6,035 bases of DNA from the NCBI GenBank assembly GCA_023249395.1, contig JAHFCS010000145.1, forward strand, positions 1-6,035. Direction: 5' to 3'. Of this stretch, positions 1 to 5,101 are shown piece after piece. The notes beneath the pieces are model-generated. The model did no database searches. It was not told where the DNA came from and was given only the letters and a program-made list of their open reading frames with translations. The stretch comes from Gemmatimonadota bacterium. Lineage in GTDB: Bacteria > Gemmatimonadota > Gemmatimonadetes > Gemmatimonadales > Gemmatimonadaceae. Every line of letters starts with the position of its first letter. Within the stretch, counting starts at the first letter, position 1. The position numbers and the translations under genes were made by a program.

Positions 1-214
1 GGTGCTCAACAGCGCAGTCGCCAACGCCGAGTACTCGGCACGGAAGGGAAATGAGTCGCTCGACGTTGATATGCTGTACATCAAGCACGCAATCGTGAAC
101 GAGGGTCCGAAAATCAAGCGGTTCATGCCGGCGGCACAGGGTCGCGCGACTCCAATTCAGAAGCGCACGAGCCACATCGAGATCGTGATCGGCGCGAAAG
201 AAGGGGCCAAGTAA
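1..214 (+). CDS. rplV: 50S ribosomal protein L22 (uL22), 3' part only
   Basis: This is the C-terminal 70 residues of uL22, which binds 23S rRNA and sends a long beta-hairpin into the peptide exit tunnel. The gene begins upstream of the window; the GTG at position 2 is an internal valine codon, not a start. Family hallmarks are visible: the helix segment NSAVANAEYSA, then DVDMLYIKHAIVNEGP, then the tunnel hairpin with KRFMPAAQGRA followed by KRTSHIEIVI. The hairpin tip region is where macrolide-resistance changes occur in other bacteria; the length looks normal here. The stop codon TAA (212-214) shares its last base with the rpsC ATG, so the two genes are probably translationally coupled. The family call is certain; only the missing 5' end limits it. 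Confidence 0.97.
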   Translation, partial: VLNSAVANAEYSARKGNESLDVDMLYIKHAIVNEGPKIKRFMPAAQGRATPIQKRTSHIEIVIGAKEGAK

Positions 215-873
215 TGGGACAGAAGACACATCCGATCGGATTTCGTCTCGGAATCTCGAAGACGTGGCGATCCACCTGGTATGCCAACCGTGACTTCCCC
301 GCGCTGCTACGCGAGGACGAGCTGCTTCGCAACTATCTGAAGCAGCGGCTCGGTCACGCGGCAATTGCCGACATCCGCATCGAGCGGAAGCCGGGCAAGG
401 TTGTCGTGACGATCCACACCGGTCGCCCGGGCGTCGTCATCGGAAAGAAGGGAACCGAAGTCGATCAGCTCCGCGACGAGCTGGCGCAGATCTCAGGGAA
501 GGAAGTCGGCATCAACGTCGAGGAGATCAAGCGTCCCGAGCTGGATGCGCAGCTTGTTGCTGACAACATCGCGAACCAGCTGGCGCAGCGAATCTCGTTC
601 CGACGCGCGATGAAGCGCGCGGTGCAGAGCGCGATGCGTATGGGGGCGGGCGGAATCAAGATCAAGTGCGGAGGCCGCCTTGGCGGCGCCGAGATCGCGC
701 GTACCGAGGGCTATCACGAGGGGCGTGTGCCGCTGCACACGCTACGCGCTGACATCGACTACGCGACATCGACGGCAAAGACGACGTTCGGCACGATCGG
801 CGTGAAGGTCTGGCTGTTCAAAGGCGAGATCGTCGAAGATCGCCGCGGCAAGACCTACTCGACCGGCGTCTAG
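214..873 (+). CDS. rpsC: 30S ribosomal protein S3 (uS3)
   Basis: uS3 sits in the head of the small subunit and, with uS4 and uS5, forms the mRNA entry channel with helicase activity. The 219-residue protein opens with the standard MGQKTHPIGFRLG. It has a type-2 KH RNA-binding domain with the GxxG loop G77-K-K-G80, then the C-terminal domain with SFRRAMKRAVQ (about 128-138), GRLGGAEIART and the strongly conserved REGRVPLHTLRADIDY-like block (here HEGRVPLHTLRADIDY). R130, R131 and K134 align by eye with the helicase residues R131, R132 and K135 of E. coli. The start overlaps the rplV stop as TAATG, with a purine-rich GAAGGGG a few bases upstream inside rplV. Length is within the family's normal range and there is no added tail. 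Confidence 0.98.
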   Translation: MGQKTHPIGFRLGISKTWRSTWYANRDFPALLREDELLRNYLKQRLGHAAIADIRIERKPGKVVVTIHTGRPGVVIGKKGTEVDQLRDELAQISGKEVGINVEEIKRPELDAQLVADNIANQLAQRISFRRAMKRAVQSAMRMGAGGIKIKCGGRLGGAEIARTEGYHEGRVPLHTLRADIDYATSTAKTTFGTIGVKVWLFKGEIVEDRRGKTYSTGV

Positions 874-885
874 GAGAGGATCGCG

Positions 886-1314
886 ATGCTGAGTCCGAAG
901 CGAGTCAAGTTCAGAAAGATGTTCAAGGGCCGGACGAAGGGTCACGCGACGCGTGGCGCAACGGTCGCGTTCGGCGCGTATGGATTGCAGGCCCTCGAGC
1001 CGGGTTGGGTCTCCAACCGGCAGATCGAGGCCGCTCGTGTGGCGCTGACGCGGCACATCAAGCGAGGCGGCAAGGTCTGGATCCGGATTTTTCCTGACAA
1101 GCCGATTACGAAGAAGCCGGCCGAGACGCGAATGGGCAAAGGCAAGGGGTCGCCCGAGGGGTGGGTGGCGGTGGTGAAGCCGGGCCGTGTGATGTTCGAG
1201 CTCGAGGGCGTGACGCCCGAGACCGCGCGTAAGGCAATGGCGCTTGCGGCGGCGAAGCTGGGAGTGAAGTCGAGGTTCGTGGCCCGCGAGGAGGCTCACA
1301 CAGATGCTGAGTAA
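886..1314 (+). CDS. rplP: 50S ribosomal protein L16 (uL16)
   Basis: uL16 is a late-assembling large-subunit protein that helps position tRNA in the A and P sites. The 142-residue product begins MLSPKRVKFRKMFKGR and contains the family block GAYGLQALEPGW, then HIKRGGKVWIRIFPDKPIT and RMGKGKGSPEGWVA. R82 in that last block corresponds to the arginine that is hydroxylated in E. coli L16 (R81); whether this happens here cannot be told. The start lies 12 nt after rpsC, with the GGAGAGG ribosome binding site at 873-879 overlapping the end of the rpsC stop codon. The 3' end overlaps rpmC by 11 nt. Length is close to the family norm, with a few extra residues at the C-terminus (REEAHTDAE). Confidence 0.98.
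   Translation: MLSPKRVKFRKMFKGRTKGHATRGATVAFGAYGLQALEPGWVSNRQIEAARVALTRHIKRGGKVWIRIFPDKPITKKPAETRMGKGKGSPEGWVAVVKPGRVMFELEGVTPETARKAMALAAAKLGVKSRFVAREEAHTDAE
1288..1294 (+). promoter_or_regulatory. Ribosome binding site of rpmC inside rplP
   Basis: GAGGAGG, close to the ideal anti-SD complement, lies 9 nt before the ATG at 1304 and within the end of rplP. It supports choosing the ATG that overlaps rplP by 11 nt as the true rpmC start. Confidence 0.8.
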
Positions 1315-1603
1315 GGACATACGCGAGATGACGGAAGCGGACATCAGGACCCGCGTCCGAGAGCTGGAGGAGGAGAGATTCCGCCTCAAGTTCCGGCAGG
1401 GCACCGAGACGCTGGAAGATCCGCTGAAGCTTCGCGGCATTCGCAAGGACGTCGCGCGGCTCAACACGGTGCTGCGCGAGAAGATCATCGGGATCGTCGA
1501 AGCCGGCACGTCGGCGTCGCTTCCCAAGGTGAGGAGCGCGAAGAAAACACGCGTGAGCCGCCGAACCAGGACGGGTGCCACCCGCTCGAGCAAGAGGGCA
1601 TAG
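1304..1603 (+). CDS. rpmC: 50S ribosomal protein L29 (uL29) with basic C-terminal tail
   Basis: uL29 is a small helical hairpin at the peptide exit, next to uL23, where trigger factor and the signal recognition particle dock in other bacteria. Residues 1-65 match the family: MLSKDIREMTEADI, a long helix with LEEERFRLKFRQGTETLEDP, and the conserved IRKDVARLNTVLREK. A typical L29 ends near residue 65, but this one continues to 99 with a tail rich in Arg, Lys, Ser and Thr (for example KKTRVSRRTRTGATRSSKRA). The tail is in frame, has no stop, and runs to within 6 nt of rpsQ, so it is not an obvious run-on from a sequencing error, though a frameshift cannot be fully excluded. The start overlaps rplP and has a strong ribosome binding site. 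Confidence 0.95.
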   Translation: MLSKDIREMTEADIRTRVRELEEERFRLKFRQGTETLEDPLKLRGIRKDVARLNTVLREKIIGIVEAGTSASLPKVRSAKKTRVSRRTRTGATRSSKRA

Positions 1604-1609
1604 GACAGA

Positions 1610-1894
1610 ATGGCCGAGATACAGGAGAACGCTCAAACAATCAGCCGGGCCTCGCGCAAGACGCGAATCGGCACTGTCGTGAGCGACAAGATGGACAAGA
1701 CGGTGGTCGTCTCGATCGAGCGACGCGTGCAGCATCCGGTGTACGGGAAGATGGTGCGGCGGACGAAGCGGTTGAAGGCGCACGACGAGCGCAACGACGC
1801 GAAGACCGGGGACACGGTGCGGATCATGGAGACCCGTCCGCTCTCCAAGGACAAGCGTTGGCGGCTGATCGAAATCGTCGAGCGCGCCCGCTAG
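1610..1894 (+). CDS. rpsQ: 30S ribosomal protein S17 (uS17)
   Basis: uS17 is an OB-fold primary binder of the 5' domain of 16S rRNA. The 94-residue product has the family core from about residue 18: RIGTVVSDKMDKTVVVSIER, then HPVYGKMVRRTKRLKAHDE, GDTVRIMETRPLSKDKRWRL. The N-terminus, MAEIQENAQTISRASRK, is roughly ten residues longer than the usual form. The gene follows rpmC by 6 nt; the ribosome binding site is weak, either AGGA close to the ATG or AGAGGG at 1593-1598 inside rpmC, suggesting coupled translation. In the classical E. coli layout this is the last gene of the S10 operon; here the reading simply continues into rplN. Confidence 0.97.
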   Translation: MAEIQENAQTISRASRKTRIGTVVSDKMDKTVVVSIERRVQHPVYGKMVRRTKRLKAHDERNDAKTGDTVRIMETRPLSKDKRWRLIEIVERAR

Positions 1895-1931
1895 TCTCCG
1901 TAATTACTGAAGTACTGAACCAGGATTTCCA
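1895..1931 (+). other. AT-richer spacer at the S10/spc junction
   Basis: This 37-nt gap between rpsQ and rplN is noticeably richer in A and T than its surroundings. It contains the 8-bp palindrome GTAATTAC (1900-1907), the 6-bp palindrome AGTACT (1911-1916), and a direct repeat TACTGAA at 1905-1911 and 1913-1919. AGGA at 1922-1925 is a plausible ribosome binding site for rplN, 6 nt from its ATG. I see no convincing -35/-10 pair and no hairpin followed by a U-run, so the two gene clusters are probably co-transcribed. Confidence 0.6.
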
Positions 1932-2300
1932 ATGATCCAGCAAGAATCGGTGGTCAAGGTCGCGGACAACTCGGGCGCAAAGACGGCGCTCGTGATTCGC
2001 GTGCTCGGCGGAACGCGCCGGCGCTACGCGGGCCTCGGCGACGTCGTCATCGTCACCGTCAAGAACGCGCTTCCCAATGGAACGGTGAAGAAATCCGAGA
2101 TCGCGCGCGGAGTAGTCGTGCGCACGGCGAAGGAGACGCGGCGAAAGGACGGCTCGTACATCCGCTTCGACGAGAACGCCATTGTGATCATCACTGAAAC
2201 GGGCGAGCCGCGCGCCACCCGCATCTTCGGACCCGTTGCACGCGAGCTGCGCGAGAAGAAGTACATGAAGATCGTCTCGCTCGCTCCGGAGGTCTTGTAG
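1932..2300 (+). CDS. rplN: 50S ribosomal protein L14 (uL14)
   Basis: uL14 lies at the subunit interface, forming an intersubunit bridge with 16S rRNA and serving as the binding site for the silencing factor RsfS. At 122 residues it has exactly the usual length. It starts MIQQESVVKVADNSGAK and carries the conserved GGTRRRYAGLGDVVIVTVK, then KKSEIARGVVVRT, then the segment RFDENAIVIITETGEPRATRIFGPVARELR and the C-terminal KIVSLAPEVL. The ATG follows AGGA with a 6-nt spacer. In many bacteria this gene opens the spc operon, but no promoter is evident in front of it here. The gene ends 2 nt before rplX and contains that gene's ribosome binding site. Confidence 0.98.
   Translation: MIQQESVVKVADNSGAKTALVIRVLGGTRRRYAGLGDVVIVTVKNALPNGTVKKSEIARGVVVRTAKETRRKDGSYIRFDENAIVIITETGEPRATRIFGPVARELREKKYMKIVSLAPEVL
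2288..2293 (+). promoter_or_regulatory. Ribosome binding site of rplX inside rplN
   Basis: GGAGGT lies 9 nt before the ATG at 2303. The alternative in-frame ATG at 2381, where most L24 proteins would begin, has no comparable site, so this element decides in favour of the longer protein. Confidence 0.75.
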
Positions 2301-2302
2301 GG

Positions 2303-2701
2303 ATGAGGGATCTCAAGTACAGGAAGACCGCCGGCAAGCGGAACCGGACGAGACACGGAATCAACTCCGAGCGCGTGAAGATGCGCGTGTCCAAGGGTGA
2401 TACCGTGCGCGTCATGCGCGGCGACGATCGCGGCAAGGAAGGAAAGGTGCTCCGCACTTTCCCCAAGACCGGCCGCGTACTCGTCGAAGGCGTGAACATC
2501 GTCAAGAAGCATCGCAAGGCGCGGACTGCCGACGAGCAGAGCTCAATCACCGAAGCTCCGGCGGCAGTTCATGCGTCGAACCTGATGCTGATCGATGCCA
2601 AGACCGGTGAGCCAACGCGCACGAAGGCGCGGATAGATACCGACGGAACGAAGGAAAGAGTCGGCGTGCGAACCGGGGAGCCAATCCCCCGCATACGCTG
2701 A
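2303..2701 (+). CDS. rplX: 50S ribosomal protein L24 (uL24), N-terminally extended
   Basis: uL24 is an assembly initiator of the large subunit, bound near the exit tunnel. The KOW-type core starts at about residue 27 with MRVSKGDTVRVMRGDDRGKEGKV and continues LVEGVNIVKKHRK, then ASNLMLIDAKTGEPTR, ending with the family's C-terminal KERVGVRTGEPIPRI-like stretch. Most family members are about 100-105 residues; this one is 132 because about 26 basic residues (RDLKYRKTAGKRNRTRHG and on) precede the core. The upstream ATG was chosen for its strong GGAGGT at 2288-2293. If translation instead began at 2381 the protein would be 106 residues, the ordinary length, so the start is the main uncertainty. 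It ends 14 nt before rplE. Confidence 0.95.
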   Translation: MRDLKYRKTAGKRNRTRHGINSERVKMRVSKGDTVRVMRGDDRGKEGKVLRTFPKTGRVLVEGVNIVKKHRKARTADEQSSITEAPAAVHASNLMLIDAKTGEPTRTKARIDTDGTKERVGVRTGEPIPRIR

Positions 2702-2715
2702 CGGGGAGACGATAA

Positions 2716-3444
2716 ATGGCGACGACAGAGAAAGAGAAAAAGCCAGCCGCGAAAGGCGGCGGACAGCCGAAGGGCGGCGGCGACGCGAAGGAGAGCAAGG
2801 CGTCGAAGGGAAAGAAGAAGAAGGAGGCGGGCGATTATAAGCAGTCGGCCCATGCCGGCGTCGGACTTCCGATTCCGACACCGCGCCTCAAGACGTACTA
2901 CAACGAGACGGTGCGCAGCCGTCTCAGAGAGCAGTTCGGCTACAAGAACCCCCACGAGATACCGACAGTCGAGAAAATCGTTCTCAACTGCGGCGTTGGT
3001 GAGGCAATCAAGAATCCGAAAGTGCTCGACAAGGTCGTCGAGGAGCTCGCGATCATCAGCGGGCAGCGTCCCGTGCGTCGCAAGGCGAAGAAGTCAATCG
3101 CGAACTTCGGCCAGCGCGAGGGGCAGGAGATCGGCGCGGCCGTGACGCTACGCGGCGCGATGATGTGGGAGTTCATGGACCGTCTGATCACGGTCGCCAT
3201 CCCGCGAATCCGCGATTTCCGCGGCATCAATACGCGCTCGTTCGACGGTCGCGGGAACTACAGCATGGGCGTGAAGGAGCAGATGATCTTTCCAGAGATC
3301 AACTACGACATGGTCGAGCAGATCCACGGAATGGACATCACCTTCGTCACGACGACGAACAAGGACGACCAGGCGTTCGCGCTGCTGCGCGAGCTCGGCA
3401 TGCCGTTCAAAGGTGACGACAAGCCGATCATCGTGCAGGACTAA
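2716..3444 (+). CDS. rplE: 50S ribosomal protein L5 (uL5) with Lys/Gly-rich N-terminal extension
   Basis: uL5 binds 5S rRNA and, with uL18, forms the central protuberance, contacting the small subunit head and P-site tRNA. The family core runs from about residue 57 to the end: RLKTYYNETVRSRL, IPTVEKIVLNCGVGEA, SGQRPVRRKAKKSIANF, LRGAMMWEFMDRLI, then PRIRDFRGI and the NYSMGVKEQMIFPEI signature. L5 is normally about 180 residues; this one has 242, because roughly 56 residues rich in Lys, Gly, Ala and Ser precede the core (for example KGGGQPKGGGDAKE and SKGKKKKEAGD). GGGGAG at 2703-2708, 7 nt before the ATG, supports this start, and I see no good internal start nearer the core. In E. coli, S8 represses the operon by binding near the L5 start; I could not recognise such a site here. 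Confidence 0.97.
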   Translation: MATTEKEKKPAAKGGGQPKGGGDAKESKASKGKKKKEAGDYKQSAHAGVGLPIPTPRLKTYYNETVRSRLREQFGYKNPHEIPTVEKIVLNCGVGEAIKNPKVLDKVVEELAIISGQRPVRRKAKKSIANFGQREGQEIGAAVTLRGAMMWEFMDRLITVAIPRIRDFRGINTRSFDGRGNYSMGVKEQMIFPEINYDMVEQIHGMDITFVTTTNKDDQAFALLRELGMPFKGDDKPIIVQD

Positions 3445-3447
3445 TCG

Positions 3448-3480
3448 ATGAGCAACACTTTCTTGAGAGAGATCAGGTAA
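3448..3480 (+). other. Possible 10-codon leader ORF before rpsN
   Basis: The gap between rplE and rpsN contains ATG (3448) followed by nine codons and TAA (3478-3480), reading MSNTFLREIR. Its stop shares a base with the rpsN ATG in a TAATG overlap, the same arrangement as at rplV/rpsC and rplF/rplR. CAGGA at 3436-3440 stands 7 nt before it. Ten codons is too short to separate from chance, and no homology can be claimed; it could serve only to couple translation of rplE to rpsN. Confidence 0.25.
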
Positions 3481-3665
3481 TGGCGCGAAAGGCCATGGTG
3501 GAGAAGAGCAAGCGGAAGCCGAAATTCGGAGTCCGGCAGCACAACCGGTGCGGCAGGTGCGGACGTTCGCGCGCGTTCCTTCGAAAGTTCGGAGTGTGCC
3601 GCATTTGCTTCCGCGAGCTGGCGCTATCGGGGTTCATCCCCGGGGTGCGCAAGGCCAGTTGGTGA
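3480..3665 (+). CDS. rpsN: 30S ribosomal protein S14, zinc-binding type (uS14)
   Basis: uS14 binds the 3' major domain of 16S rRNA in the head of the small subunit. This is the short 61-residue form (type Z), not the roughly 100-residue zinc-free form. Four cysteines form the zinc site in two CxxC pairs: C24/C27 in RCGRCGRS and C40/C43 in VCRICFREL. The C-terminus GFIPGVRKASW is the family ending. The ATG overlaps the TAA of a tiny upstream ORF; GAGAGAG around 3465-3471 is the likely ribosome binding site. The form is common in Gram-positives and in many environmental phyla, so it does not by itself fix the lineage. A zinc-independent paralogue elsewhere in the genome is possible but not visible here. 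Confidence 0.98.
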   Translation: MARKAMVEKSKRKPKFGVRQHNRCGRCGRSRAFLRKFGVCRICFRELALSGFIPGVRKASW

Positions 3666-3689
3666 TTACTGCGGAGTTCGGACCAACTG
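3656..3689 (+). other. Inverted repeat spanning the rpsN stop codon
   Basis: CAGTTGGT (3656-3663) and ACCAACTG (3682-3689) are perfect 8-bp complements separated by an 18-nt loop. The left arm covers the last codons of rpsN and enters the TGA; the right arm runs from the first repeat unit of the following spacer into the second. No U-run follows, so it does not look like an intrinsic terminator. It may modulate translation or mRNA stability between rpsN and rpsH, or be chance. Confidence 0.35.
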
Positions 3690-3763
3690 CCATTACGGAC
3701 TGCGGACTAACTGCGGGCTGCGGACTAACTGCGGACTACGGACTAACCGCGGACTGCGGACAA
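3668..3763 (+). repeat. Degenerate 18-bp tandem repeat between rpsN and rpsH
   Basis: Five consecutive units fill most of the 124-nt gap: 3668-3685, 3686-3709 (24 bp, irregular), 3710-3727, 3728-3745 and 3746-3763. The regular units begin ACTGCGG or ACCGCGG and end CGGACTA or a close variant. Each can be seen as a 7-bp step (CGGACTG) plus an 11-bp step (CGGACTAACTG); the core CGGAC occurs eight times exactly. The rest of the gap, 3764-3789, holds an A-rich stretch and the AAGGGAAGGA ribosome binding site of rpsH. The array is direct, not inverted, and lacks the spacers of a CRISPR array. Its function is unknown. Confidence 0.85.
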
Positions 3764-3772
3764 GGAAAAAAC

Positions 3773-3782
3773 AAGGGAAGGA
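3773..3782 (+). promoter_or_regulatory. Ribosome binding site of rpsH
   Basis: AAGGGAAGGA lies 7 nt before the ATG at 3790, directly after the repeat array. It shows that rpsH has its own initiation signal and need not depend on ribosomes arriving from rpsN, which ends 124 nt upstream. Confidence 0.7.
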
Positions 3783-3789
3783 ATCGTAA

Positions 3790-4191
3790 ATGAGTATGAC
3801 CGATCCAGTCGCCGACATGTTGACGCGCATCCGCAACGCTCTCGGAGCGAAGCACCGCCGCGTGGACATGCCCGGTTCCAAAATGAAAGTCGAGATCGCC
3901 AAGATCCTGAAGGAGAACAACTTCATTCAGGACTACAAGACGCTCGAAGCCGAGACCGGGCGAAAGACGCTCCGCGTCGTACTCAAGTACGCCCAGGGCG
4001 GCCAGCCGGTCATTCGCGACCTGAAGCGCGTCTCCACGCCGGGACTCCGGAAGTACGTAGGAGTGGCCGAGATCCCGCGCGTCCGGAACGGCCTCGGGAT
4101 GGCGATTCTCAGTACGTCGAAGGGCCTGATGTCGGACCGCCAGGCGCGCCAGGCGCGCACCGGCGGCGAGATCCTCGCCCTCGTCTGGTAA
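3790..4191 (+). CDS. rpsH: 30S ribosomal protein S8 (uS8)
   Basis: uS8 binds the central domain of 16S rRNA and is an early assembly protein; in E. coli it also represses the spc operon by binding its own mRNA. The 133-residue product has the standard start MSMTDPVADMLTRIRNA, the middle segment PGSKMKVEIAKILKENNFI, and the C-terminal block VAEIPRVRNGLGMAILSTSKGLM ending in GGEILALVW. The start is well supported by the upstream AAGGGAAGGA and by the conserved MSMTDP; the second in-frame ATG (3796) is less likely. Length is normal. Two copies of CAGGCGCGC at 4141-4158 encode the repeated QAR and look like ordinary coding coincidence. Confidence 0.98.
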   Translation: MSMTDPVADMLTRIRNALGAKHRRVDMPGSKMKVEIAKILKENNFIQDYKTLEAETGRKTLRVVLKYAQGGQPVIRDLKRVSTPGLRKYVGVAEIPRVRNGLGMAILSTSKGLMSDRQARQARTGGEILALVW

Positions 4192-4204
4192 GGGGAATCA
4201 CGCA

Positions 4205-4744
4205 ATGTCACGCATTGGAAAGCATCCGGTCGCTGTTCCCGCCGGCGTCACGGTGACGATCGATGGAAACACGGTCAAGGTTAAGGGTCCGCGCGGCGAG
4301 CTGACACGCCGGCTGCATCCCGACATGAAGGTCGCCCTGGCAGACGGCGCGATCACGGTTTCGCGTCCGTCGGACGAGTCGAATCACAAGGCGCTTCACG
4401 GGCTGAGCCGCACGCTCGTCGCCAACATGGTCGAGGGCGTCACGAAGGGGTACAAGAAGCAGCTCGAGATCGTGGGCGTCGGGTACAAGGCGGAGGTTCG
4501 CCCGTACGGGCTGCAGCTCGCCCTCGGCTTCTCGCACGCCATTGAATACAAGTCACCCGAAGGGATCAAGCTTTCGGCGCCTCTGCCGACGCAGATCATT
4601 ATAGAGGGCGCGAACAAGGAGATCGTCGGTCAGGTAGCGGCTGAGCTGCGGAGTCTCAGGCCACCCGAGCCGTACAAGGGCAAGGGAATCAAGTACGCGG
4701 GCGAGCAGATCCGTCGAAAGGCCGGTAAGGCAGGGGGCAAGTAA
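4205..4744 (+). CDS. rplF: 50S ribosomal protein L6 (uL6)
   Basis: uL6 binds 23S rRNA near the sarcin-ricin loop, close to where translational GTPases act. The 179-residue protein has the two tandem L6 domains: the N-terminal one from MSRIGKHPVAVPAGV through VKVKGPRGELTR and HKALHGLSRTLVANMVEGV, and the C-terminal one from YKKQLEIVGVGYKA through IIIEGANKEIVGQVAAELR to the signature RPPEPYKGKGIKYAGE. It ends in the usual basic RRKAGKAGGK. AAGGGGA at 4190-4196, 8 nt upstream, serves as ribosome binding site and overlaps the rpsH stop. Length is exactly typical. The TAA overlaps the rplR ATG by one base. Confidence 0.98.
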   Translation: MSRIGKHPVAVPAGVTVTIDGNTVKVKGPRGELTRRLHPDMKVALADGAITVSRPSDESNHKALHGLSRTLVANMVEGVTKGYKKQLEIVGVGYKAEVRPYGLQLALGFSHAIEYKSPEGIKLSAPLPTQIIIEGANKEIVGQVAAELRSLRPPEPYKGKGIKYAGEQIRRKAGKAGGK

Positions 4745-5097
4745 TGGGCAAGATGGCCACCCGGACACGCGAGGGGCTGCGCACGCGCCGCCATTTCCGG
4801 ATCCGCAAGCGAGTGAATGGAACCGGTGAGAGGCCGAGACTCGTAGTCTACAGGTCGCTCAAGCACATCTACGCGCAGCTGGTGGACGATGTGTCGCAGC
4901 GGACGCTGATGACGGCGACCGATTCGGGACTGACAGGGAAGAAAAGCGAGAAAGCTGTCGAAGTCGGCAAGCGCATCGCGCAGAAGGCGAAGGATGCGGG
5001 AGTCACGAGAGTCGTGTTCGACCGTGGTGGATACCTGTATCACGGCCGCGTGAAAGCGGTGGCCGATGGAGCCCGCGAAGGCGGGCTGGAGTTCTAG
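4744..5097 (+). CDS. rplR: 50S ribosomal protein L18 (uL18)
   Basis: uL18 binds 5S rRNA and joins it to the large subunit together with uL5, which is encoded five genes upstream. The 117-residue product has the basic N-terminus (REGLRTRRHFRIRKRV), the conserved RPRLVVYRSLKHIYAQLVDD, a helix with VEVGKRIAQKAKDAGV, and the C-terminal hallmark VVFDRGGYLYHGRVKAVADGAREGGLEF. Length matches the family. The start forms TAATG with the rplF stop and has AGGGGG at 4732-4737, 6 nt upstream; the next in-frame ATG (4753) is a weaker alternative that would remove three residues. The 3' end lies 4 nt before rpsE. Confidence 0.98.
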   Translation: MGKMATRTREGLRTRRHFRIRKRVNGTGERPRLVVYRSLKHIYAQLVDDVSQRTLMTATDSGLTGKKSEKAVEVGKRIAQKAKDAGVTRVVFDRGGYLYHGRVKAVADGAREGGLEF

Positions 5098-5101
5098 GAC
5101 T

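Noticed and set aside
742..1593. Antisense open frame of about 283 codons opposite rpsC, rplP and rpmC
   Set aside because: It lies entirely opposite confident genes and has a composition typical of reverse-strand shadows (rich in Arg, Leu, Ser).
3628..3642. CGGGG/CCCCG hairpin with a 5-nt loop near the 3' end of rpsN, considered as terminator
   Set aside because: It is inside the coding sequence for the conserved GFIPGVR segment and is not followed by a U-run.
3668..3763. Repeat array considered as CRISPR
   Set aside because: Units are directly adjacent with no unique spacers of regular size, and no cas genes are present.
3548..3793. Frame running from inside rpsN through the repeat array and ending in the ATGA at the rpsH start; could suggest a -1 frameshift product with a CGLTAD repeat
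   Set aside because: The 18-bp period keeps any stop-free frame open, the overlap with rpsN is in the wrong frame, and I see no slippery heptamer or start signal.
4141..4158. Direct repeat of CAGGCGCGC
   Set aside because: Two copies within rpsH encode QAR-QAR in a normal conserved region of S8; too short to mean more.
5066..5101. Upstream in-frame ATG for rpsE
   Set aside because: It would overlap rplR by 32 nt, lacks a clear ribosome binding site, and adds residues that only mirror the rplR sequence in another frame.
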